A stretch of 64,000 nt of DNA from Dawidia cretensis (GTDB lineage: Bacteria; Bacteroidota; Bacteroidia; Cytophagales; Cyclobacteriaceae). Location of the stretch: positions 124,001 through 188,000 of the forward strand of contig NZ_JAHESE010000003.1 in NCBI RefSeq assembly GCF_018598175.1, read 5' to 3'. Positions 41,642 to 49,095 of the stretch are shown one piece after another; the first letter of the stretch is position 1; the number at the start of each line of letters is the position of its first letter. The notes under the pieces were generated by a model. It was not told the DNA's origin and did not search any database. It saw only the letters and a program-made list of their open reading frames with translations. Both the position numbers and the translations under genes were made by a program.

Positions 41642-44029
41642 ATGATAAAAACCCACCTACTCATAACCTTCCGCAGCATGATGAAGAATAGGATCTTCGT
41701 CATGATCAACATCTGCGGCATGAGCATTGCCCTGGCCTGTTGCATCATATCGTTTCTTGCCTTTGAGTACGACGCTACCTTTGATGCAATACATAAAAAC
41801 CGCGAAAGCATCTACCGCGTCAGTGCTGTTCAAACCTTCGAGAACGAGCTCACACGCGTGGGATATGCACCGCTGCCATTGGGCGAGGTAATCGATAAAA
41901 CAATACCCGACGTCGGTCGCACCACGCACTATTTATATTCGGGCTCCAACTTCAAACGCGACAACGACCTCTTCGCGGCCAACCTCACGTATGTTGATCC
42001 CGCTTTTTTTGAAATGTTCTCATTCGATTTTATCGCAGGCAACCCCGTCGACTTGCGTGACAAAACGAGTGTCTTTATTAGCGAATCTATGGCCGTGCGC
42101 TTGTTCCGTACTCCTTCAGAAGCCTTTGGTAAGACGATCACACAAGTCTATGGTGGCGAGCTTAAAGAAGTAAAGATCGCTGGCATCTTCCACGAGCCCG
42201 CAGCCAACTCCAGCTTCTACCGGCGCGACGGTTCTGCCTATATGAACATAGAGGGCTTCCGCGACGAGTATAAAGACACCCGCGTCGACGACTGGCGCCA
42301 TGAGACCACGCTATATATACAAATCGAAGACGAGACTCGCGTTGCCGGCGTACAAAAACAATTACAAGCCTACACCGAAAACAACAATCGGGTACGCGAA
42401 GACTTTCGCATACGTGAATTTGTACTCGATCCATTCACAACACTGGCATATCGCGATCGCGACGACCAGGTACGTGCCGCAACCTGGGCCGCGCCACCCC
42501 TCGCAGCCATTATTGGTTCCGTAATCATGGCGATATTGATACTTCTCATCGCCTGCTTTAACCTGACCAATACCGCCATCGCTATTTCCACCCGTCGCCT
42601 GAAAGAGATCGGATTACGAAAAGTGATGGGAAGCTTACGCATACAATTGATCGTACAATTTATTGGAGAGACCACCTGTATATGCCTGCTCGCGCTCATA
42701 CTGTCGCTGGGCATCACAGACCTGTTGATCGAGGGATGGAATATCATGACCGACAATAACATCCACCTCACCAATCACTATCTGCAAAAACCGGTATTTG
42801 TTATTTTCCTGGTCGCTATTCTGCTGGCAACCGGCATTGTTGCCGGAAGCTATCCCGCGTTTTATATCAGCCGGTTTGAACCGGTTACTATTCTCAAGGG
42901 GAAATTGCGCTTTGCCGGAACCAATTACTTCACGCGCACCTTGCTGGGCTTACAATTTACCATTTCACTTATCGCCGTGATCAGCGCAATTGCCTTCATG
43001 CAAAACGCCCGGTATCAGCGCGCTTATGACCTGGGCTTTGACGTACGGGGTGCGATAGTCGTTCCGGTAAATGATCGATCAGAGTTCGAAAACTATCGCA
43101 ATGCACTGCAAGCAAATTCCAATATCCTGGCTATCGCGGGTGCAAAAACCGGCATCTTCTCCGCGCATACACACGAGCCGATTCGATACGCGGCGCTTCC
43201 CCTGGAAGCGGATATCATTGAAGTAGGGGACAACTACCTGCAAGCCATGGATGTGAAACTGCTGGACGGACGCGACTTTCGCAAAGACTCTCAAACAGAC
43301 CAGCAAGAGTCTGTCATCATCACGCGTAAGCTCGCCGACCGTTTCGGATGGACCGAATCCGTAGGCAAGGAAATTCTTTGGCGGGACACCATTCGTTTGA
43401 CAGTGATCGGCGTCGTAAAAGATGTATATACCCGGGGCCTGTGGTATGAGATGGAACCGATGATGATCCGGTACATAAAGCCCGATGAGTACAAACACCT
43501 CGTCGTCAGTGCCGATGCGGGCAACGTGTCGTCCGTCAATACTTACCTGGCCAACCAATGGAATGAAGTCTTCCCCAATCGACTATATCCAGGCCACATG
43601 TTGGTATCGTCCATGCAGCAGGTCGACAGGCTGAATGTCAGCATCATGTACTCATACGCATTTCTGGGAATTGTCGCCATGCTCCTTTCCGCCACAGGAT
43701 TGTTTACGTTACTGTCCCTGAATATCATCAAACGCACAAAAGAACTCGGCATTCGCAAGATTCTGGGCGCTTCGACGGTGTCCATCAGTCGCATTGTAAA
43801 CACCGAGTTCGCCATCATCTTACTGGTCGCCTCCTTGTTGGGGGCCTGGGCAAGCACCACGTGGACGAGTGTGATCATGAGCGCAATTTGGAAATATTAC
43901 CAGGCGACAAACATATTGACCTATTGCATCGGCATCGGTTTATTACTGGTCATTGCATTGCTGACCATCGGCTACAAATCCTGGCACCTGGCCCGTATAA
44001 ACCCGGTCGACACGCTGCGTGACGAATAG
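41642..44029 (+). CDS. MacB/FtsX-type ABC transporter permease
   Basis: This 795-residue protein has two copies of the MacB_PCD-FtsX layout: helix 1 (VMINICGMSIALACCIISFLAF), a large periplasmic domain, three helices around 290-420, a second periplasmic domain and three final helices. GLRKVMGS and GIRKILGAS are the conserved cytoplasmic loops that contact the ATPase. No ATP-binding gene is adjacent, which is common for these permeases in Bacteroidota. The role is likely export or mechanotransmission in antimicrobial peptide or envelope stress resistance. ATG 41642 (MIKTHLLITF) is preferred over 41630. Confidence 0.91.
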   Translation: MIKTHLLITFRSMMKNRIFVMINICGMSIALACCIISFLAFEYDATFDAIHKNRESIYRVSAVQTFENELTRVGYAPLPLGEVIDKTIPDVGRTTHYLYSGSNFKRDNDLFAANLTYVDPAFFEMFSFDFIAGNPVDLRDKTSVFISESMAVRLFRTPSEAFGKTITQVYGGELKEVKIAGIFHEPAANSSFYRRDGSAYMNIEGFRDEYKDTRVDDWRHETTLYIQIEDETRVAGVQKQLQAYTENNNRVREDFRIREFVLDPFTTLAYRDRDDQVRAATWAAPPLAAIIGSVIMAILILLIACFNLTNTAIAISTRRLKEIGLRKVMGSLRIQLIVQFIGETTCICLLALILSLGITDLLIEGWNIMTDNNIHLTNHYLQKPVFVIFLVAILLATGIVAGSYPAFYISRFEPVTILKGKLRFAGTNYFTRTLLGLQFTISLIAVISAIAFMQNARYQRAYDLGFDVRGAIVVPVNDRSEFENYRNALQANSNILAIAGAKTGIFSAHTHEPIRYAALPLEADIIEVGDNYLQAMDVKLLDGRDFRKDSQTDQQESVIITRKLADRFGWTESVGKEILWRDTIRLTVIGVVKDVYTRGLWYEMEPMMIRYIKPDEYKHLVVSADAGNVSSVNTYLANQWNEVFPNRLYPGHMLVSSMQQVDRLNVSIMYSYAFLGIVAMLLSATGLFTLLSLNIIKRTKELGIRKILGASTVSISRIVNTEFAIILLVASLLGAWASTTWTSVIMSAIWKYYQATNILTYCIGIGLLLVIALLTIGYKSWHLARINPVDTLRDE

Positions 44030-44065
44030 CGCAACGGCCATTCCACGGACAGGCTGAGCAAAAAC

Positions 44066-44095
44066 TTGTCGGTAACAAATAAACTGTTAATTTCG
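44066..44095 (+). promoter_or_regulatory. Promoter of the methyltransferase operon
   Basis: TTG (44066-44068) and TAATTTCG (44088-44095, one mismatch to TAnnTTTG) are separated by 19 bases, the consensus spacing. The GTG start at 44122 follows 26 bases after. Confidence 0.6.
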
Positions 44096-44121
44096 TCAAT
44101 CACCCAAACCGAAGAGCAGTT

Positions 44122-45300
44122 GTGATTGATAACGTTATACAGGAGCACCGACAGGAAGTCCAGGCGACGCCACCGGCGGAAGGAAACAGCTATAAGCTTT
44201 TCCAGCAAGAGGCAGCCACCCTGACACGCGAACTGATAACGGGCCATCAGGAAGCATTTCAGCTTATTTATCTCGATCCGCCCTACAACACCAAGCGGGC
44301 ACGCGGCTCGCGAAAACACTACCGTGACAAATCCGCACATTGGTCTGAGCAGTTGCACGAAGTGGTAAGCAATACCTATAAATTGCTCCGCAGACAGGGA
44401 TTCCTTGCACTGTCGATCAACCAGATGGAGCTTTTTAACCTCAAGTACATCTGCGATACTGTATTTGGCTCCGAATGTTTTATTGGCCTGTTTCCCGTCA
44501 AGATCCGGCACAGCGAACGGCAGCTGATGATCAATGCCACGTATCACGACGTGTACGAATACCTGCTGTTCTATCGCAAAGACAAACAGACCCGATTCTA
44601 TACCGAACAGAAACATCCCCGCCTGGAAAAGTTTGACCACCGCATCGAAACGTTAACCGATCAACCCCAACGGCGAATCATTCAGGGCAAAGAGGTGGAG
44701 ATATACCATCCGGGACAATACAAAATACACCGCGAAGCAGCCGCCGTGCATAACCTGCGCCGCTACATCATCGCCGGAAAGCTGGCGACAGCAAACTGGT
44801 CGGGCGAATTCTTTGAAAGCTACCTGCGCCCGCTGGGCGAAAACCTGCTGGTGCGTGTGCCGGGTTTGGAAAACGAAGGACTGGGATACCGCTGGTTCCA
44901 AACACAAACTGCCAAGCGCAGCAGCGGCGTATACTTTCAGTCAACCCTTACGGCCGGCCGCCCCGTGCTGCCCACTAACGACCTCGACTTTACAGAGATC
45001 GTTCCGAACGTCTACAGAGAGGGAGGAGAGGGTATCGACTTCAAAGACTCTAAGAAACCTGAACAACTGCTCGAATACATTCTTTCCATTACCACGCAGG
45101 AGAACGACCTCGTGGGCGATTTCTACGGCGGCAGTGGTACCACCCTGGCCCGGTGCATTAAAATGAAGCGCTCGTGCATCACAAGTGACAATGGCGCAGA
45201 GGCCATCAATATCATTACGCGTCGCCTCGCCAACCTACGTGAAGGCAAAGACATCGATGGCGTACCATACGACTTCACGCTCGAATCCTTTGGTCTATGA
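44122..45300 (+). CDS. Orphan beta-class adenine-specific DNA methyltransferase
   Basis: This 392-residue enzyme has the catalytic motif IV LDPPYNT at residues 51-57 and the SAM-binding motif I DFYGGSGTT at 333-341. That order, with the target-recognition region between, is the beta class seen in Type III Mod and solitary N6-adenine methyltransferases. The region 100-330 is long enough for a recognition domain. No restriction endonuclease, helicase or specificity gene is adjacent, so it probably acts alone as a modification or epigenetic enzyme. The start is GTG; no ATG lies near. Its stop overlaps the start of the next gene (ATGA at 45297-45300), so translation is coupled. Confidence 0.92.
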   Translation: MIDNVIQEHRQEVQATPPAEGNSYKLFQQEAATLTRELITGHQEAFQLIYLDPPYNTKRARGSRKHYRDKSAHWSEQLHEVVSNTYKLLRRQGFLALSINQMELFNLKYICDTVFGSECFIGLFPVKIRHSERQLMINATYHDVYEYLLFYRKDKQTRFYTEQKHPRLEKFDHRIETLTDQPQRRIIQGKEVEIYHPGQYKIHREAAAVHNLRRYIIAGKLATANWSGEFFESYLRPLGENLLVRVPGLENEGLGYRWFQTQTAKRSSGVYFQSTLTAGRPVLPTNDLDFTEIVPNVYREGGEGIDFKDSKKPEQLLEYILSITTQENDLVGDFYGGSGTTLARCIKMKRSCITSDNGAEAINIITRRLANLREGKDIDGVPYDFTLESFGL

Positions 45301-45596
45301 TTTACGTCACCCAACTTGTTTACCTGAACGAGGGCCAGGAACAGGCCTTTCATCAATTTGAGGACGTAGTGATCCCACTGATTGAAACGTACAACGGCAC
45401 GCTTCTTCTCCGCCTTCGCCCAACGCCGGAGACCTATGTTAGCGGTAGCCTTGAACTACCTTATGAAGTCCATTTTGTAAGCTTTCCAACCCAAGCCGAT
45501 CTCGACGCCTTCAAGCGAGACAAGACCCGTGAAGGAGTTTTGCATTTAAAGGACGCGTCGGTCAGCCGGGTCGTTCAGGTACAGGGTATAAACTAA
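45297..45596 (+). CDS. DUF1330 family protein
   Basis: This 99-residue protein has a dimeric alpha/beta-barrel (ferredoxin-like) fold family pattern: MIYVTQLVYLNEGQEQAFHQFED, the middle YNGTLLLRLRPTPETYVSG and VHFVSFPTQADLDAFKRD. DUF1330 proteins are small and cytoplasmic with no clear role. Its ATG overlaps the methyltransferase stop by four bases, and a membrane-protein gene follows 11 bases later, so the three form one operon. A functional link with DNA methylation is not known. Confidence 0.85.
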   Translation: MIYVTQLVYLNEGQEQAFHQFEDVVIPLIETYNGTLLLRLRPTPETYVSGSLELPYEVHFVSFPTQADLDAFKRDKTREGVLHLKDASVSRVVQVQGIN

Positions 45597-45607
45597 CACC
45601 GCCCGCC

Positions 45608-46321
45608 ATGTCAATCAACCTTCCGCCTCTTCCAACGTACATCCCCTGGGTCTTCGCCATCACAACCGTTCTCACGATCTACCTGTTCTGCCGTAGCATC
45701 CACTATCCCGGTAGCCAAAAAGATAGACACTACGGCATTATTATCTGCCTGCTGGCGTGGCTGGCCTTGCAAACCGTCCTGACACTAAAAGGTATCTATA
45801 ACACCGACACGGCTGCGATGCCGCCGCGTATCTTTGCACTCGGGTTGTTTCCCCCATTGCTCACGGTTATTCTCTTGTTTGCCACCAAAGCCGGGCGTCA
45901 GTTTGTCGACGGTCTGTCATTGCCTGCGCTTACGTGGCTGCACGTCATACGTATTCCCGTCGAGATCATTCTGTTTTGGTTATCCATACATCAGGCCATC
46001 CCGCAGCTCATGACCTTCGAAGGCCGTAACTTCGACATCCTGGCAGGCATTACCGCCCCGATTGTTGCGTATGTCGGAGTAACAAGAGGCAAGCTAAATA
46101 AATCGGTGCTACTGATCTGGAACATTTTATGCCTGGGCCTTTTGCTTAACATTGTCGTAAACGCGGTATTGTCGGCGCCCTGGCCACTCCAGCAATTTGC
46201 CTTCGATCAACCCAACGTCGCGATCCTTAACTTCCCCTACAGCTGGTTGCCCACGTGCATCGTGCCCATCGTACTGTTTGCACACCTGGCCGCCATTCGG
46301 CAGCTAACGCGAACGGCATAA
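45608..46321 (+). CDS. Polytopic membrane protein of unknown function
   Basis: This 237-residue protein has about six or seven transmembrane helices, starting with IPWVFAITTVLTIYLFCRSI and ending with LPTCIVPIVLFAHLAAI. The loops are short. No catalytic or transport motif is seen. It lies 11 bases after the DUF1330 gene and is probably the third member of the methyltransferase operon. A weak hairpin (46323-46347) follows. I do not recognise a family; proteins of this layout are common as hypothetical genes in Bacteroidota. Confidence 0.78.
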   Translation: MSINLPPLPTYIPWVFAITTVLTIYLFCRSIHYPGSQKDRHYGIIICLLAWLALQTVLTLKGIYNTDTAAMPPRIFALGLFPPLLTVILLFATKAGRQFVDGLSLPALTWLHVIRIPVEIILFWLSIHQAIPQLMTFEGRNFDILAGITAPIVAYVGVTRGKLNKSVLLIWNILCLGLLLNIVVNAVLSAPWPLQQFAFDQPNVAILNFPYSWLPTCIVPIVLFAHLAAIRQLTRTA

Positions 46322-46381
46322 TGCCCTTTTTCCCCCCTCAAAAAGGCACGATCGCCCTCCGTCGGACACGACAAATGCCTG

Positions 46382-46389
46382 TAAATTTG
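46382..46389 (+). promoter_or_regulatory. -7 box TAAATTTG for the DUF1801 gene
   Basis: An exact TAnnTTTG match 19 bases before the ATG at 46409; no clear -33 element. Confidence 0.5.
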
Positions 46390-46408
46390 ATTATAAACTC
46401 TCCCGATC

Positions 46409-46804
46409 ATGCAAAACGTACAGGCTAACACCATCGACGAGTACATCGCAGCATTCTCACCTGCAATTCAGAAGCTCCTCAAACAAGTGCGCGAAACAAT
46501 CCACAAGGCGGCGCCTAAGGCCGAAGAAAAGATCAGCTATGCTATGCCAACCTTTTACCTGCACGGCAACCTGGTGCACTTCGCAGCCTTTAAAAACCAC
46601 ATCGGGTTTTATCCGGCGCCCCAGGGCATTGAAGAATTTAAGAAAGAGCTCGCCAGGTACGAAGGAGGCAAAGGATCTGTGCAGTTCCCGCTGGACGAGC
46701 CGTTGCCACTAACGCTCATCAGCCGCATTGTAAAATACCGGACGTTGCAAAACGAAGCGAAGGCAAAGGAGAAAGAGCAAACAAAAGCCAAAAAGAAGAA
46801 GTAA
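46409..46804 (+). CDS. DUF1801 (YdhG-like) family protein
   Basis: This 131-residue protein has the DUF1801 core: TIDEYIAAFSPAIQKLLKQVRETI, EEKISYAMPTFY and AFKNHIGFYPAPQGIEEF. The fold is shared with frataxin-like iron-binding proteins such as YdhG, though a role in iron handling is unproven. The C-terminus is a strongly basic tail (KAKEKEQTKAKKKK) that could bind nucleic acid. Its last base is directly next to the last base of the convergent sigma factor gene, with no spacer. Confidence 0.88.
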   Translation: MQNVQANTIDEYIAAFSPAIQKLLKQVRETIHKAAPKAEEKISYAMPTFYLHGNLVHFAAFKNHIGFYPAPQGIEEFKKELARYEGGKGSVQFPLDEPLPLTLISRIVKYRTLQNEAKAKEKEQTKAKKKK

Positions 46805-48049
46805 TCAAGCAATACCGAGCGCGTCAATCTTCTCCTGGATGCCGCGCTTCTCCGCTTGCGTCCTGGCCAATGTATGTGCCCTGCGGAAATGAGCCAGCGC
46901 TTGTTGCGCGTCGGTATGCCGGTATAGCTCGCCCAGCAAGAGAAAATAAAAATGATTGTTTTCAAGCCTGAGCTTCTCGGCTTCTACAAGTGCCGCTTGC
47001 CAGCCACGCGCTTTATACAATGCAAATGTGCGGTTAAGGGCAACACTGGGAGAATAATTAATAAAGAGCAAATCATTATATAACTGCAGGATCTCCTCCC
47101 ATTTTTCTGTCGTATCTTCTTTCATGCAATGCCAGGAAGCGATGCGCGCCTCTAAGTGATACGAGCTAAGATCGTCACCCTCCACAGAGAGATTTAAAAA
47201 ATGACGCCCTTGATTGATTAACGCCTGGTCCCACAGTTGCTCATCCTGTTCTTCGTACAGCACAGGCAGATCGCTGTAGGACGCCTGGCGGGCATTAAAC
47301 CGCGATGCGTGAAAACACATCAATGCCAACAGTGCATGTGTCTTGGGAGTACGGGTAGGGGGATAGTCAGTCAACAACAGGCACAGCCGCATAGCCTCGA
47401 GACACATGTCCTTTTGCAAAATCCTATCCTGGGTAGTAGAATAGTACCCCTCGTTAAATAACAGATATAGTACGTGCAGTACATTGTCCAGTCGTGTCGC
47501 GAGCGTATGTTCGGGTGGAAACTCCATAGCAACACGTTCAGTGCGCAACTTCTCCCGTGCACGAAACAGGCGTTTATTGATCGTCTCTTTATTAGACAAA
47601 AATGCCTCGGTAATCTCGTCTATGCCAAAGCCGCATAAAATGCGTAGTGCCAAACCGATCTGGGCTTCACTGGCAATTGCCGGCGTGCAAATCGCAAACA
47701 TCATCTGCAACTGACTGTCACGAATGCCCTGCTGTGAAAAGTCGGGCTCGACGGCATCCGTTTTTGTTGACGCGTTGGAGGCAACGGAAGGCAGGACATT
47801 GTCTTGCAAGATCTTTGTGCGACGAAAGTGATACAGCGTCTTTTGCTTCGCCACGGCATATAGCCAGGCAGTAGCGTGTTCGGGTATGCCACGCTTTTCC
47901 CAGCTCTCCATCGCCTGCAGAAATGTCTCACTCACGATGTCTTCTGCCAGGGCGATATGCTCCAGCCCGTACAAGCGGGCGATAACGGCCACCATTTTGG
48001 AAAACTCCCGTTGAAAAAGCTGTTTAAGCGCGTCGTGATTTTGTATCAT
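46805..48049 (-). CDS. ECF42-type RNA polymerase sigma factor with C-terminal helical extension
   Basis: This 414-residue sigma factor has region 2 (about 10-75, ALAEDIVSETFLQAMESW and ATAWLYAVAKQKTLYHFRR), region 4 (about 120-185, GFGIDEITEAFLSNKETINKRLFRAREKLR) and a 220-residue C-terminal extension. The extension carries LFNEGYYSTTQD and TPR-like helices (VALNRTFALYKARG, HFYFLLLGELYRHTDAQQALAHFRRA). This architecture and a DGPF-type neighbour define group ECF42, in which the extension is required for activity and no anti-sigma factor is used. The start at ATG 48049 follows from homology. The DGPF gene lies just upstream on the same strand. Confidence 0.93.
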   Translation of the reverse strand: MIQNHDALKQLFQREFSKMVAVIARLYGLEHIALAEDIVSETFLQAMESWEKRGIPEHATAWLYAVAKQKTLYHFRRTKILQDNVLPSVASNASTKTDAVEPDFSQQGIRDSQLQMMFAICTPAIASEAQIGLALRILCGFGIDEITEAFLSNKETINKRLFRAREKLRTERVAMEFPPEHTLATRLDNVLHVLYLLFNEGYYSTTQDRILQKDMCLEAMRLCLLLTDYPPTRTPKTHALLALMCFHASRFNARQASYSDLPVLYEEQDEQLWDQALINQGRHFLNLSVEGDDLSSYHLEARIASWHCMKEDTTEKWEEILQLYNDLLFINYSPSVALNRTFALYKARGWQAALVEAEKLRLENNHFYFLLLGELYRHTDAQQALAHFRRAHTLARTQAEKRGIQEKIDALGIA

Positions 48050-48105
48050 GGAAAAATGGAAAACAACCCCGCCCATAGCAGGCAGGGTTCTTACGGGAGA
48101 TAAGA

Positions 48106-48441
48106 TTACATGATAGGGCGTATTTCTACGCTGCCTTGTGCATCCAGTGCCGGGCATCCGTGTGCTAGCGTAGTAGCATCCTCCAGGCTTTCTGCCTTCA
48201 CAACGATAAAGCTGCCCAGCCGCTCGCGTATCTCTACAAACGGACCGTCAGTAACGACGCCGCCCGCTTTGAGCACCTTGCCGGCATCACCCAACCGCGG
48301 GCCATTGGATACCAGCCTGCCTTGCGCGGCAATACCGCCGGCCCAGTCTTTCCATTTTTTTGAAAGTTCCTTCATCTCTTCCGGCGAAATTTGACTGTAG
48401 TCGTAGCTTGGTTGGCGAAATAACAATGCGAATTCTTGCAT
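48106..48441 (-). CDS. DGPF/YCII-related protein partner of ECF42
   Basis: This 111-residue YCII-like protein has the signature TDGPFVEIRERLGSF, plus EFALLFRQPS at the start and DGPF-family ending GSVEIRPIM. DGPF proteins are encoded next to ECF42 sigma factors across bacteria and are the usual targets of those factors; their biochemical role is unknown. I set the start at ATG 48441, the first that gives the family N-terminus. It precedes the sigma gene by 56 bases on the same strand, so both likely form one autoregulated operon. Confidence 0.92.
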   Translation of the reverse strand: MQEFALLFRQPSYDYSQISPEEMKELSKKWKDWAGGIAAQGRLVSNGPRLGDAGKVLKAGGVVTDGPFVEIRERLGSFIVVKAESLEDATTLAHGCPALDAQGSVEIRPIM

Positions 48442-48551
48442 ACATGTTTTGTTTAGCGTTGAAGATAATTTAACGGACAATGACCGACAGTGCCGGAATT
48501 GGACAACCATCCAGGAAAATATTTCAATCAATGAACAAGACAAATTAAGCG

Positions 48552-48559
48552 TACTTTTG
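48552..48559 (+). promoter_or_regulatory. -7 box TACTTTTG for the GyrI-like gene
   Basis: An exact TAnnTTTG match 37 bases before the ATG at 48597. Confidence 0.45.
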
Positions 48560-48596
48560 AGGAAATTCCATAAAACGTAATGATATCTCGACCCGC

Positions 48597-49082
48597 ATGA
48601 ATACCGCACCGCGTATCGAACAGCTACTCCCCAAAAAACTAATGGGCATGCACGTCCGCATGACTCTTGCCGAAAACCGTACAGCCGATCTTTGGCGCAC
48701 CTTTATGCTGCGCCGCCGTGAGATATCAAACATCGTGGGCACTGACCTATACTCCATTCAGGTCTACGATCACGGATGGGTTCCAAAGGCATTCACACCT
48801 CACATAACCTTCGACCGATGGGCAGCCGTCGAGGTGTCTGACATAACAACCATTCCCGCCGGCATGGAGCCCTTTAGCCTCGAAGGATACTACGCCGTTT
48901 TCATACATCACGGTCCTCCCAGTGCGTTCATGCCCACGTTCCAATATATTTTTCAGGAGTGGCTCCCGGCGTCAGACTATGTCCTCGATGATCGCCCACA
49001 TTTTGAAATATTGGGAGAGAAATATAAAAACGAGCATCCGGATTCTGAAGAAGAGATATGGATCCCGATCCGGCCCAGATAG
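48597..49082 (+). CDS. GyrI-like small-molecule-binding domain protein
   Basis: This 161-residue stand-alone GyrI-like (AraC effector-binding) domain has IEQLLPKKLMGMHVRMTL, LWRTFMLRRREI, YSIQVYDHG, FDRWAAVEVSD and GYYAVFIHHGP. The C-terminal FQYIFQEWLPASDYVLDDRPHFEIL with acidic residues is typical of the family, which binds or hydrolyses small hydrophobic compounds. There is no DNA-binding domain, so it is not itself a regulator. It is divergent from the DGPF-ECF42 operon and shares a 155-base intergenic region with it. Confidence 0.9.
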   Translation: MNTAPRIEQLLPKKLMGMHVRMTLAENRTADLWRTFMLRRREISNIVGTDLYSIQVYDHGWVPKAFTPHITFDRWAAVEVSDITTIPAGMEPFSLEGYYAVFIHHGPPSAFMPTFQYIFQEWLPASDYVLDDRPHFEILGEKYKNEHPDSEEEIWIPIRPR

Positions 49083-49095
49083 AATTATTCAACCT

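Noticed and set aside
44122-46321. Restriction-modification system
   Set aside because: Only the methyltransferase is present; the neighbours are DUF1330 and a membrane protein with no nuclease or helicase motif.
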